From an uncultured Eubacteriales bacterium (lineage in GTDB: Bacteria; Bacillota; Clostridia; Christensenellales; CAG-917): DNA of 44,577 nucleotides. Within the stretch, counting starts at the first letter, position 1; every line of letters starts with the position of its first letter. Shown piece by piece: positions 1-7,747 of this stretch. The notes under the pieces were generated by a model that searched no databases, was not told the DNA's origin, and saw nothing but the letters and a program-made list of their open reading frames with translations. The translations under genes and the position numbers were made by a program. The stretch spans positions 1 through 44,577 of the forward strand of contig UQVO01000014.1 of assembly GCA_900544575.1 (NCBI GenBank), given 5' to 3'.

Positions 1-50
1 AAGAGGTCTGAATGAGGGGGCTGACAAAGCAATTCGCCGAATAGCGCCGT

Positions 51-1790
51 TCAGTAGTTGTTGCGGGGAATATACTTCGTATGCAACAGTTCGTGCGCAA
101 GATGGCTGTTCGGTTTGCCGAGGAACTCGTCGTAAAGTTGCTTGATGACGGGGTTCTCGTGCGATTTGCGGAGTTTCATCTTCTTGTCCGTGTCGTAGAT
201 TGCCTTGGCGCGGAGCGCACGGATGTCCTGGTTGTTGCGCACGAAGGCGCTCTTGATGGGCTGTCCGCCGCCGTTTACGCAACCGCCGGGGCAAGACATT
301 ATCTCGATGAAATGATACTTCGCCTTGCCGGCACGCACGTCTTCCATAATCTTACGCGCGTTTGCAAGTCCGCTCGCCACCGCTACGCGCACTTCCGTGC
401 CGCCGATATTGTAAGTGGCTTCCTTTATGCCTTCCGTGCCTCTGACTTCCTTGAAATCGAGAGAAGGCGCTTCCTTGCCTGCGACCAATTCGTACACAGT
501 ACGCAGAGCCGCTTCCATAACGCCGCCCGTCGCGCCGAAAATGAGCCCCGCTCCGGAAGAAATTCCGAGGGGTTCGTCAAACTTCTCGTCGGGGAGTTCG
601 TTGAACATTATGCCGCAGCGCTTGATGAGTTTTGCAAGCTCGCGCGTGGTAATGGCGATGTCGATGTCGGGCACGCCCGCCGCGCTCTGGTAAGGTCTGC
701 CCTTCTCGAACTTCTTTGCCGTGCAGGGCATCACGGACACAACGGTGATGTCTTCCGCCGCCCATCCCATCTTTTCGGCATAATAGGTCTTGACGATTGC
801 TCCGAACATCTGCTGCGGCGACTTGCAGGTGGAGAGGTTGCCGAGCAGGTCGGGGAAATTGTGCTCGCAGAACTTTATCCACGCGGGAGAACAGCTGGTT
901 ATCATAGGCAGTCTGCCGCCGTTTTTCAGTCTGTCGAGGAATTCCGTGCCCTCTTCCATTATGGTGAGGTCCGCTCCGAAATCGACGTCGAAGACGTTCG
1001 CGAAGCCTATGCGGCGGAGTGCGGCGACCATTTTGCCTTCCACGTTGGTGCCGACGGGATAACCGAATTCTTCACCCAGTCCGACGCGTACGGAGGGAGC
1101 CACTCCGACCACAACGTGTTTGGAGGGGTCGGCAAGCGCGGCGAGAACGTCGTCTATTTCTTCACGCTCGGTGAGCGCTCCGACGGGACACACGGCTATG
1201 CACTGTCCGCAGCCCACGCAGGGGACCTCGGAAAGCGGCTTTTCGAAAGCGCAGCCGATGTGGGTGTCGAAACCTCTCGCATTCGCGCCTATGACAGCGA
1301 CGGACTGATACTTTTCGCACGCCGCAACGCACCTGCGGCAAAGCACGCACTTGTTGTTGTCGCGTACGATATAGGGCGTGGATGCGTCCACGACATACTT
1401 GTTTTTGACGCCCTTATACTTGTGCCCGTCACAGCCGAGTTCCAGCGAAAGGCGCTGCAATTCGCAGTTGTTGTTGCGCGCACAGCTCAGGCAGTCCTGG
1501 TCGTGGTCGGAAAGGATGAGTTCGACGGTGGTCTTTCTGCTTTCCATAACCTTGGGAGTGTTGGTGAACACTTCCATACCTTCGCTCACGGGATAGACGC
1601 AGGACGCGACCAGACTCCTCGCCCCTTTCACTTCGCACACGCATACGCGGCAGGCGCCGATGGCGTTGATGTCTTTGAGATAGCAAAGAGTGGGGATTTT
1701 CACGCCCGCTTCCTTTGCTGCCTGCAATATGGTGGAGCCCTCTTCGACGCTGACGGGAATATTGTTTATTTTCAGGTTGACTTTTGCCAT
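51..1790 (-). CDS. hndD: [FeFe] hydrogenase catalytic subunit HndD
   Basis: Catalytic subunit (579 aa) of a cytoplasmic multimeric [FeFe] hydrogenase of the HndABCD type; the Desulfovibrio homologue couples H2 with NAD and ferredoxin by electron bifurcation. Seen: an N-terminal [2Fe-2S] domain (Cys36, 47, 50, 64), a His-ligated [4Fe-4S] site (His96, Cys100, 103, 109), two ferredoxin [4Fe-4S] motifs (Cys148-158 and Cys191-201), then the H-cluster domain with motif TSCSPAW (Cys300), MPCTAKK (Cys356) and SCPGGC (Cys500, Cys504). All four H-cluster ligands are present. The residue after Cys300 is Ser where most producers have the proton-relay Cys. The start MAKVNL at 1790 was chosen over an upstream Met because it follows an AAAGGAGAG ribosome site 11 bases after the hndC stop. 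It is the last gene of the operon; no terminator is visible in the 50 bases left. Confidence 0.97.
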   Translation of the reverse strand: MAKVNLKINNIPVSVEEGSTILQAAKEAGVKIPTLCYLKDINAIGACRVCVCEVKGARSLVASCVYPVSEGMEVFTNTPKVMESRKTTVELILSDHDQDCLSCARNNNCELQRLSLELGCDGHKYKGVKNKYVVDASTPYIVRDNNKCVLCRRCVAACEKYQSVAVIGANARGFDTHIGCAFEKPLSEVPCVGCGQCIAVCPVGALTEREEIDDVLAALADPSKHVVVGVAPSVRVGLGEEFGYPVGTNVEGKMVAALRRIGFANVFDVDFGADLTIMEEGTEFLDRLKNGGRLPMITSCSPAWIKFCEHNFPDLLGNLSTCKSPQQMFGAIVKTYYAEKMGWAAEDITVVSVMPCTAKKFEKGRPYQSAAGVPDIDIAITTRELAKLIKRCGIMFNELPDEKFDEPLGISSGAGLIFGATGGVMEAALRTVYELVAGKEAPSLDFKEVRGTEGIKEATYNIGGTEVRVAVASGLANARKIMEDVRAGKAKYHFIEIMSCPGGCVNGGGQPIKSAFVRNNQDIRALRAKAIYDTDKKMKLRKSHENPVIKQLYDEFLGKPNSHLAHELLHTKYIPRNNY

Positions 1791-1801
1791 AGCTCTCTCC
1801 T

Positions 1802-3586
1802 TTACTCCTTGACGATTGCGCCGAAACGGCAGGTTTCCATACACACGCCGCACTTGATGCACTTGGACGGGTCTATGGTGAACTTGGACTTAATCTCGCC
1901 CGAAATCGCGCCGACGGGGCACTTGCGCGCGCACGCCGAACAGCCCTTGCAGTCGTCGGTAATGGTGTAGCGGGCAAGCCCCTTGCAGACGTGGCAGGGG
2001 CACTTCTTGTCCACGACGTGGGCGACGTACTCGTCTCTGAAATAGCGCAGAGTGGAAAGCACGGGATTGGGCGCGGTCTGTCCGAGTCCGCACAGGGAGT
2101 TGGCCTTTATGTAATAGCACAGCTGCTCCATATCGTCGAGGTCCTGCAAAGTCGCCTGACCGGAAGTGATTTTGTCGAGATATTCCAGCAGTCTGCGGTT
2201 GCCTATGCGGCAGGGAGTGCACTTGCCGCAGCTTTCGTCGACGGTGAATTCGAGGAAGAACTTGGCAATGTCAACCATACAGTTGTCCTCGTCCATAACT
2301 ATCATACCGCCCGACCCCATCATCGAACCTATAGAAATGAGGTTGTCGTAATCGATGGGGATGTCGAAATGCTCGGCGGGGATGCAGCCGCCGGAAGGTC
2401 CGCCCGTCTGCGCCGCTTTGAAATGCTTGCCGTTGGGGATGCCGCCGCCGATGTCCTCGATGACCTCGCGGAGCGTGGTGCCCATAGGTATCTCCACAAG
2501 CCCGGTGTTGGTGATTTTGCCGCCGAGGGCGAACACTTTCGTGCCCTTGGATTTCTCCGTGCCCATTGACGCGAACCACTCCGGTCCTTTGAGGATTATC
2601 TGGCAGATGTTGGCATAGGTTTCGACGTTGTTGAGGATGGTCGGCTTGCCGAAAAGACCCTTGACCGCGGGGAAAGGCGGACGGGGACGCGGCTCGCCGC
2701 GGTTGCCCTCTATGGACGTCATCAGAGCGGTCTCCTCGCCGCAGACGAACGCGCCCGCGCCGAGTCTGATTTCGCAGTCGAAATCGAAGCCCGTGTCGAG
2801 AATGTTCTTGCCGAGCAGACCGTATTCCTTCGCCTGCGCGAGAGCAATGCGAAGGCGCTGCACCGCGATGGGATACTCCGCCCTGACGTAGATGTAACCC
2901 TGATGCGCCCCTATCGCGTAACCCGCGATTGCCATCGCTTCGAGCACGGCGTGCGGGTCGCCTTCGAGAATCGAACGGTCCATAAACGCGCCGGGGTCAC
3001 CCTCGTCGGCGTTGCAGCACACGTATTTGACGGGACCGGGGCTGTTGGCGGCAAACTGCCATTTGAGCCCTGTCGGGAAACCGCCGCCGCCGCGTCCGCG
3101 CAGTCCGGAAGCCTTGATGATGTCGATGACTTCCTGCGGTTTGAGCTCCGTAAGGCACTTGATGAGCGCCTGATAGCCGTCGAACGCGATGTACTCGTCT
3201 ATTTCTTCGGGATTGATGACGCCGCAGTTGCGCAGGGCGACGCGGGTCTGTTTTTTGTAGAAATTGGTTTCGGAAAGAGCTTTGACGGAATGTGCGTCGG
3301 ACTTTTCCTTGTAAAGCAGACGCTGGACGAGCCTGCCCTTGACAAGGTGTTCGTCCACAATCTCCGCCACGTCTTCCACCTTCATTCCGCTGTAAAACGC
3401 GCCTTCGGGATAGACAATGACGATGGGGCCGACGGCACAAAGACCGAAACAGCCCGTGCCCACGACGGAAACGTCGTTTTCGAGCCCGCGCTCTTTGACC
3501 AGAGTTTCGAACTCCTTCTTTATCGCGGCGCTGTTGTTGGAATGGCAACCCGTACCGCCGCAGACCAAAACGTGACTTCTGACCAT
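1802..3586 (-). CDS. hndC: NADH-binding flavoprotein subunit HndC (NuoF-like)
   Basis: Flavin and NAD(P)-binding subunit of the Hnd hydrogenase, 594 aa, homologous to NuoF and to bifurcating HydB. Domains seen in order: an N-terminal thioredoxin-like [2Fe-2S] domain (Cys9, Cys14, Cys46, Cys50), the FMN/NADH domain with the glycine-rich GLRGRGGGGFPTG signature, the [4Fe-4S] motif ESCGKCTPCRIG, and a C-terminal tail with two ferredoxin motifs (DCKGCSACARKC and KCIKCGVCMETC). This extended form is typical of HndC/HydB and not of complex I NuoF, which supports a soluble hydrogenase. A ribosome site AAGGAGAGAG precedes the ATG, 9 bases after hndB. Electron path by homology: NAD(P)H to FMN, then FeS clusters to HndD. 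The exact pyridine nucleotide is not readable from sequence. Confidence 0.96.
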   Translation of the reverse strand: MVRSHVLVCGGTGCHSNNSAAIKKEFETLVKERGLENDVSVVGTGCFGLCAVGPIVIVYPEGAFYSGMKVEDVAEIVDEHLVKGRLVQRLLYKEKSDAHSVKALSETNFYKKQTRVALRNCGVINPEEIDEYIAFDGYQALIKCLTELKPQEVIDIIKASGLRGRGGGGFPTGLKWQFAANSPGPVKYVCCNADEGDPGAFMDRSILEGDPHAVLEAMAIAGYAIGAHQGYIYVRAEYPIAVQRLRIALAQAKEYGLLGKNILDTGFDFDCEIRLGAGAFVCGEETALMTSIEGNRGEPRPRPPFPAVKGLFGKPTILNNVETYANICQIILKGPEWFASMGTEKSKGTKVFALGGKITNTGLVEIPMGTTLREVIEDIGGGIPNGKHFKAAQTGGPSGGCIPAEHFDIPIDYDNLISIGSMMGSGGMIVMDEDNCMVDIAKFFLEFTVDESCGKCTPCRIGNRRLLEYLDKITSGQATLQDLDDMEQLCYYIKANSLCGLGQTAPNPVLSTLRYFRDEYVAHVVDKKCPCHVCKGLARYTITDDCKGCSACARKCPVGAISGEIKSKFTIDPSKCIKCGVCMETCRFGAIVKE

Positions 3587-3595
3587 ACTCTCTCC

Positions 3596-3967
3596 TTAAT
3601 TTTCGCCAATCAGATATTCGGTGCAGACGTTGCCGTTGACGATATGGTTGGCGACTATCTTTTTCGCTTTGTCGGGGTCGACGTGCACATATGTCACGGA
3701 GTCCTGTCCGGGGATGTGCACTTCCACGATAGGTTCGAGAGCGCACATACCGAGGCAGCCCGTACGCGTGACTTTGACGTTTTTGAGCTGTCTGGACGCG
3801 ACCTCGTCCACAAATGTATTGAAGACGGGACGCGCGCCCGCCGAAATGCCGCAGGTCGCCATACCGACGACGATGCGGGTCTCCTGCTCCGCGTCGAGAT
3901 TGTCGCGCAGGTTTATCTGCGGTCTCATTTTGTCACGGATAGCCTTGATGTCGGCTATGCTCTTCAT
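3596..3967 (-). CDS. hndB: Thioredoxin-like [2Fe-2S] subunit HndB
   Basis: Small subunit of 123 aa with a thioredoxin-like [2Fe-2S] ferredoxin fold. The ligand motifs are ATCGISAGA and TGCLGMCALEP, and the length matches HndB proteins. In related complexes this subunit is a clade-specific electron carrier between the HndA and HndC parts; its exact role is less certain than for HndC and HndD. The start codon overlaps the stop of the upstream GHKL ATPase gene by four bases (ATGA), which implies translational coupling and places the signalling block and the hydrogenase subunits on one transcript. Confidence 0.9.
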   Translation of the reverse strand: MKSIADIKAIRDKMRPQINLRDNLDAEQETRIVVGMATCGISAGARPVFNTFVDEVASRQLKNVKVTRTGCLGMCALEPIVEVHIPGQDSVTYVHVDPDKAKKIVANHIVNGNVCTEYLIGEN

Positions 3968-4509
3968 AATTCCTCTCCTCCGATATCGTTAAGGTTTTCT
4001 TTTATCATATCTCTGACGAACACGAGCACCTCCGGTTCGTCGACGGGGACGCCGTCGAGTTCCGCTTTCAGCTCGCGCGTGTCAAATACGAATTCTTTCC
4101 CGTCGACCCGCACGTCGAACACGAAGTCCGGCGCGCCGTCGCCGCTAATCAGCGTCACGACCGTGTCGGCAAGGTCGCCGAGAGGCGCACGGTCTATGTG
4201 GTCACGCACGAAAGACGCGCGCACCACAGTGCCTTTGCCCTTCTCCGACTCTATCCCGAAAGTGCCGCCCGCCATCTCCGCCGCCATCTTGAAGAGCGGT
4301 ATGCCCAGCCCGACTTTGCGCGTGGTGCGCGTCGTGGTGAACGGGTCGGTCACCCTTTTCAGGAATTCCGCGTCCATCCCGCAGCCGTCGTCCGCTATCT
4401 CTATCGTGAGCGTCCCGCCCTCCGCGCATACCGTCACGCGCACGAGCGACGCTCCCGCCTTGACGGAATTTTCCGCTATGTCGAGTATGTTCAGCGCAAG
4501 CTCTCTCAT
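3964..4509 (-). CDS. GHKL ATPase, anti-sigma/histidine-kinase-like (second copy)
   Basis: A 181-aa protein whose first ~110 residues form a GHKL (HATPase_c) ATP-binding domain: an N-box with LDIAENSVKAGA, a G1 box ADDGCGMD and a G2-like segment KVGLGIPLFK. There is no dimerisation/phosphoacceptor domain and no membrane segment, so it is not a complete histidine kinase. The C-terminal ~65 residues (FDVRVDGKEFVFDTREL) form a separate domain that I do not recognise. It overlaps the PHP gene upstream and hndB downstream by four bases each. Such ATPases act as serine kinases of anti-sigma systems or as kinase halves; here neither a sigma factor nor a STAS partner is encoded nearby. Its placement suggests a role in controlling or assembling the hydrogenase (inference). 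Confidence 0.85.
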   Translation of the reverse strand: MRELALNILDIAENSVKAGASLVRVTVCAEGGTLTIEIADDGCGMDAEFLKRVTDPFTTTRTTRKVGLGIPLFKMAAEMAGGTFGIESEKGKGTVVRASFVRDHIDRAPLGDLADTVVTLISGDGAPDFVFDVRVDGKEFVFDTRELKAELDGVPVDEPEVLVFVRDMIKENLNDIGGEEL

Positions 4510-5207
4510 TCCGTCCCGCCTCCGAGGCGCAGCCTGTCTATGAGCGCGGCAACGGTGCGTTCGGGAAGCTCAATCTCGCCTTTCTCCGAGATGTCGTCCA
4601 GAACGTGCGCGTCGCTGTCGACGATGACAAGCCTTGTGCGCGACCACTTTGCAATCTCTTCCGCCGTCGCTCTCGTCGAAAGCTCCACGACGGGATATTC
4701 TTCGGGCACGGCACCGAGTATTTTCAGCATACTGTTCGCGTCGCGGTCTATGTGGGCGGGCACCGCCGCCCCTCCGAGCGCAAACGCGAGTTCCCTCACG
4801 TCGCCGCAGGAAATCGCCGCGCTGTCCAGCAGCATACGTTCCTCACACCCCACGACGTTGTCGTCCTCGTCGAAGTAGAGCTGTTCGCCGAAGAGGTCTG
4901 CCCTGTTCTTTCTCTCCGAAAGAGGCAGACGGGAGAAAAACTCTTCGAGCTCGCCGTAAGTGCGGAACATACAAAGCAGATGTATGTCCTCGTTGGTCTG
5001 CACCTCCACCGCGGGCACGACGTTCACTCCGAACTCCTCTCCCGCGCGAACGGCAAGAGGGACGTGCCCTATCGCGTTGTGGTCGGCTATCGCCACGAAA
5101 TCCAGCCCCGACAAAGCCGCCTGTCCGACAATTGTGACCGGCGTCATCTCTTTCTCCGCACAGGGCGAAAGAGCGGAATGGATGTGCAAATCGCAGCGGT
5201 ACTTCAT
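4506..5207 (-). CDS. PHP-domain metal-dependent phosphoesterase
   Basis: A 233-aa PHP (polymerase and histidinol phosphatase) family hydrolase, cytoplasmic. The metal-binding signature is intact: HIHSALSPC near the N-terminus (HxH), AIADHN, a Glu in VPAVEVQTNE, HIDRDAN, and the late DSDAH motif. Family members hydrolyse phosphomonoesters or short nucleic acid or nucleotide substrates; the substrate here is unknown. Start chosen at MKYRCDLHIH (5207), since the first metal ligands lie within 10 residues as is normal; a Met eight codons upstream is less likely. It lies in the hydrogenase operon between a DRTGG gene and a GHKL ATPase, so a phosphatase partner for that kinase is possible (inference). 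A hairpin ends just upstream and its arm abuts the ribosome site. Confidence 0.9.
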   Translation of the reverse strand: MKYRCDLHIHSALSPCAEKEMTPVTIVGQAALSGLDFVAIADHNAIGHVPLAVRAGEEFGVNVVPAVEVQTNEDIHLLCMFRTYGELEEFFSRLPLSERKNRADLFGEQLYFDEDDNVVGCEERMLLDSAAISCGDVRELAFALGGAAVPAHIDRDANSMLKILGAVPEEYPVVELSTRATAEEIAKWSRTRLVIVDSDAHVLDDISEKGEIELPERTVAALIDRLRLGGGTE

Positions 5208-5215
5208 CGCCTTTC

Positions 5216-5251
5216 CCGCAGAAAACGGCACTTTAACATCCGTTTTTGCGG
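5216..5251. other. Hairpin next to the PHP gene ribosome site
   Basis: An inverted repeat: CCGCA (5216-5220) pairs with TGCGG (5247-5251) and AAACGG (5223-5228) with CCGTTT (5240-5245), around an 11-base loop. On the transcribed (minus) strand it ends nine bases before the PHP start codon and abuts the GGGAAAGG ribosome site. No long U tract follows, so it is more likely a processing or translation-control element than a terminator. Confidence 0.45.
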
Positions 5252-5260
5252 ACTAAACCT

Positions 5261-5278
5261 CCGATTGCGTTAAATCGG
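5261..5278. other. Intercistronic hairpin in the hydrogenase operon
   Basis: A perfect six-base inverted repeat, CCGATT (5261-5266) and AATCGG (5273-5278), with a six-base loop. It lies in the only sizeable gap (92 bases) inside an otherwise overlapping gene cluster. Together with the hairpin at 5216-5251 it may stabilise or process the long mRNA; there is no U tract. Confidence 0.4.
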
Positions 5279-5299
5279 CGCGGACGCCCGCGCACGATT

Positions 5300-5629
5300 T
5301 CATTTCAGATATTCCGACACCGCGACGGCGGCTTCGTACATTCCGAGCTGCGTTACGAGCAGGTTTACGCCCTTTTCTTTCGCCCGCTCCGCGAGTGCGG
5401 CGTCGGGTTCCGCCCCCTCGCACAGCACCACGGCGGCGCAGTCCGTGAGTGCGGCGACGGCGCACACGTTGACGTTGCTCATCACCGTGAACCACACGCA
5501 GTCCGCGGGAGCTTTGCCCATCACGTTGCTGAGAAAATCCCCGCAATAGGCGCACTCCACTTCCCTGTCGCCGTCGGCGAGCACGGCTATTTTCGCGCCG
5601 AGTATGTCCGCAAGTTTTCCGACTGTCAT
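5300..5629 (-). CDS. DRTGG-domain protein (second copy)
   Basis: A 109-aa protein consisting of a single DRTGG domain, a small ligand-binding or regulatory fold also found in phosphotransacetylase- and CBS-linked proteins. It is a paralogue of the 112-aa protein encoded at 7370-7708: both share an N-terminal (I/L)xxxLxA segment, a middle S(D/N)VxxxxxxxxxxxTxxxNxxVxxxA pattern and a terminal T..(M/L).YEAA. No enzymatic motif is visible. The start MTVGKLADIL overlaps the stop of the sensory hydrogenase-like gene by four bases (ATGA), so translation is coupled. Single DRTGG proteins next to [FeFe] hydrogenase genes recur in clostridia; their ligand is not known to me. Confidence 0.85.
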   Translation of the reverse strand: MTVGKLADILGAKIAVLADGDREVECAYCGDFLSNVMGKAPADCVWFTVMSNVNVCAVAALTDCAAVVLCEGAEPDAALAERAKEKGVNLLVTQLGMYEAAVAVSEYLK

Positions 5630-6915
5630 TTCTTTTTCACATTCTCCGTCTGCATCCTGACGCACACGCTGTCGCGCGGTATCACTCCGCCGACCAGGTC
5701 CTCCGCAAACGCGGTGCAGCTTGGTGCGCCGCAAAGCCCGCAGTCCACCATAGGCAGGGTTTTGAGTATCTCTTCCTTCTCCATCAGTTTGCTGAGTGCG
5801 GCGAGGCGGTTGTCGTCCAGTCTGAACACGTCTTTCACCGTCGGGTTCTGTTCCCACATAAACCACTCGCGGCTCTTCCCTATGCTCTCGATGGTGTTGC
5901 GTTCCTTTTTGAGCTTGCGGGTGAGATAGTGCAGGCGCGACCTTGCGACAAACGCGTTTTCGACGTTCATCACTCCTCCGACGCAGCCGCTCACGCAGGC
6001 GTTGAGCTCTATGAATTCAATGTCGCCCAGACCGCCGTCTTCCAGCGCTTCGAGTATCTTGACGCACTGTTCGACGCCGTCGGCGGCGATGGTCTTTATG
6101 CCCTTTGTGGAATTCGCCTCCCCGCGGCTTATGCCCCAGTGCAGACCCGTGGAACTCATCGTGGAAAGAGTGCGCACTTCCGTGAGTTTCTCCATTGCGG
6201 GCAGCACACGCATATATGCGTCGGACACGGACAGCACGCGGTCCACATAGGGTCTTTCCACACCCAGCCCCATTTTGAGCGCGAACACCTTTGCGGGACA
6301 GGGAGAAATGAAATAGACCCCGATGTCCTCTTCCGGCACGCCCTTCGCCACGGCTCTTTCGCGCGCGAGCTTCGCCGCGACGTCCACGGGCGCGAGAGTG
6401 GAAAGCAGATGCCCCGAAAGGTCGTGATATTTCATCAGAATGAGTTCAAGTATGGCGGGGCACGCGGTCGAGATTATCGGCGAAGGCAGACTGCCCTCCT
6501 TCATTATCATCCGCGTGACGTCGGTGACGTATTCCGCCGCTTCGCCCACTTCGCCCACGTCGTCGAAGCCCGCCGCAAGCAAACCGTTGAGCACGATGTC
6601 GATGCTTTCGAGGTTGTTGAACTGCCCGTAAAATGACGGCGCGACGAGCGCGATTTTGTACTTGAAATCGTTCAGGGTGTCCCAGCTGTCGTGGGAGGGC
6701 TTTTTCGCCTGATAACGGCAGAGCCGGATACACTCCCCGCAGCCTATGCACCTCTCGTATGCGACGCTCGCCTTGCCTCCGCGGACGCGTATCGCCTCCG
6801 TGGGACAGCGCTTCATACAGGTCACGCAGCCGCGGCATTTGTCGGGGTCGAGCATAACGGTATGCAGCGCCTTTTCGTCAAGCACGCACTTGATTTCGGT
6901 CTTCTTTGCTGCCAT
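5626..6915 (-). CDS. Sensory-type [FeFe]-hydrogenase-domain iron-sulfur protein
   Basis: A 429-aa protein: two N-terminal [4Fe-4S] ferredoxin motifs (Cys27-37 and Cys56-66), an [FeFe]-hydrogenase large-subunit domain (~85-330), and a C-terminal FeS domain DCGLCGAPSCTAFAED (Cys392, 395, 400, probably Cys418). H-cluster motifs are degenerate: STACPAI (Cys152) for TSCCPGW, SPCPAK (Cys206) for MPCxxK, and NACVSGCVGG (Cys307, Cys311). The four cysteine ligands are kept but the residue after Cys152 is Pro and the catalytic surroundings are lost. This pattern matches the group C (HsfB-like) putative sensory hydrogenases, although the usual PAS domain is absent. The likely role is H2 or redox sensing rather than turnover (inference). 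Start MAAKKTEIK follows a GGGGGGAG ribosome site. Confidence 0.88.
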   Translation of the reverse strand: MAAKKTEIKCVLDEKALHTVMLDPDKCRGCVTCMKRCPTEAIRVRGGKASVAYERCIGCGECIRLCRYQAKKPSHDSWDTLNDFKYKIALVAPSFYGQFNNLESIDIVLNGLLAAGFDDVGEVGEAAEYVTDVTRMIMKEGSLPSPIISTACPAILELILMKYHDLSGHLLSTLAPVDVAAKLARERAVAKGVPEEDIGVYFISPCPAKVFALKMGLGVERPYVDRVLSVSDAYMRVLPAMEKLTEVRTLSTMSSTGLHWGISRGEANSTKGIKTIAADGVEQCVKILEALEDGGLGDIEFIELNACVSGCVGGVMNVENAFVARSRLHYLTRKLKKERNTIESIGKSREWFMWEQNPTVKDVFRLDDNRLAALSKLMEKEEILKTLPMVDCGLCGAPSCTAFAEDLVGGVIPRDSVCVRMQTENVKKK

Positions 6916-6941
6916 AGCACCGCTCCCCCCTTTTTTGATTT

Positions 6942-7370
6942 TCAGGTGAAGAATATCGTCATTTTCACGGTCGTACCCACGCCGACTTCGCTTTCGATGA
7001 CGAATTCGTCCGTATATTTTTTCATATTGGGCAATCCCATCCCCGCGCCGAAACCGAGTGCGCGGATATCCTCGGGAGCCGTGGACCATCCCGGCGTCAT
7101 TGCCAGTTCCACATCCGGTATCCCTTTGCCCTTGTCTGCGAGCACGATTTCAATCCTGTCGAGATAGATGTCCGCGGTGGCGACGCCGCCGCCCGCGTGG
7201 ATGACCATATTGATTTCGCCCTCGTACATGGCTATTGCGACGCGCCGTATGTCGGCGGAAGCAATGCCCAGCTTTTTCAAGGTGCTCTTCACCTCCTCGG
7301 ACGCAGAGCCCGCGGAAGCGAAATTGTTGCCGCTCACGGCAAATTCGAGGTGAATGCGGTTCTCGCTCAT
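6942..7370 (-). CDS. Anti-sigma-factor-like GHKL serine kinase
   Basis: A 142-aa single-domain GHKL ATPase of the RsbW/SpoIIAB type. Seen: N-box EGEINMVIHA with the Glu and Asn that bind Mg-ATP, G1 box ADKGKGIPD, and G2 box GFGAGMGLPNMKKY. Family members phosphorylate a serine in an anti-anti-sigma protein and bind sigma factors; no STAS protein or sigma gene is present in the window, so the partner here may be a DRTGG protein or the hydrogenase-like sensor (inference). The start codon overlaps the stop of the DRTGG gene upstream by one base (TGATG). The sensory hydrogenase gene follows after 26 bases. Confidence 0.9.
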   Translation of the reverse strand: MSENRIHLEFAVSGNNFASAGSASEEVKSTLKKLGIASADIRRVAIAMYEGEINMVIHAGGGVATADIYLDRIEIVLADKGKGIPDVELAMTPGWSTAPEDIRALGFGAGMGLPNMKKYTDEFVIESEVGVGTTVKMTIFFT

Positions 7371-7708
7371 CAGGCGGAGAGCCCGGCGGCGTAAAGTCTG
7401 CCCGCAGCCTCGTAAGTGCTCATCTCGGTGGAGATGAACACGATGTTGTAGTTCTCGGCAAGTTTGACCATATCCGCGTCGGGGCGTTTGCCGCACACGA
7501 ACACTATGCACGAGATGTCGACCATAACGGCGGTGCGCACCACCTGGGGATTGACCAGCCCGGTGATGAGAGCGCCCTGGTCGCGCACGTACGCCAGCAC
7601 GTCGCTCATCATATCGAAAGCACACGCCGACGCGATGTCGGTGTCTGCCGCCTGTGCCGAGCATAGGATGCTGCCGTCGACAACGGATGCGATTTCACTG
7701 ATTTTCAT
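7370..7708 (-). CDS. DRTGG-domain protein (first copy)
   Basis: A 112-aa protein made of one DRTGG domain, beginning MKISEIASVVDGSIL, with the characteristic ALITGLVNPQVVRTA stretch and a final STYEAAGRLY. It pairs with the anti-sigma-like kinase encoded immediately downstream through a one-base overlap, and is paralogous to the gene at 5300-5629. There are no transmembrane segments or catalytic motifs. A DRTGG plus GHKL plus group-C hydrogenase arrangement suggests that this small domain is the ligand-binding or phospho-accepting partner (inference only). Confidence 0.86.
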   Translation of the reverse strand: MKISEIASVVDGSILCSAQAADTDIASACAFDMMSDVLAYVRDQGALITGLVNPQVVRTAVMVDISCIVFVCGKRPDADMVKLAENYNIVFISTEMSTYEAAGRLYAAGLSA

Positions 7709-7747
7709 AGTTCACTCCGTGCGCGAGGGATGCTCGCGTAGATGTAG

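Noticed and set aside
81..1970. Open frame on the plus strand over hndD
   Set aside because: Antisense to a hydrogenase gene with all cluster ligands; no motif and no ribosome site.
5300..5866. Upstream extension of the second DRTGG gene
   Set aside because: The longer frame is basic and low-complexity and lies inside the sensory hydrogenase gene; the short form starts at MTVGKLADIL with an ATGA overlap.
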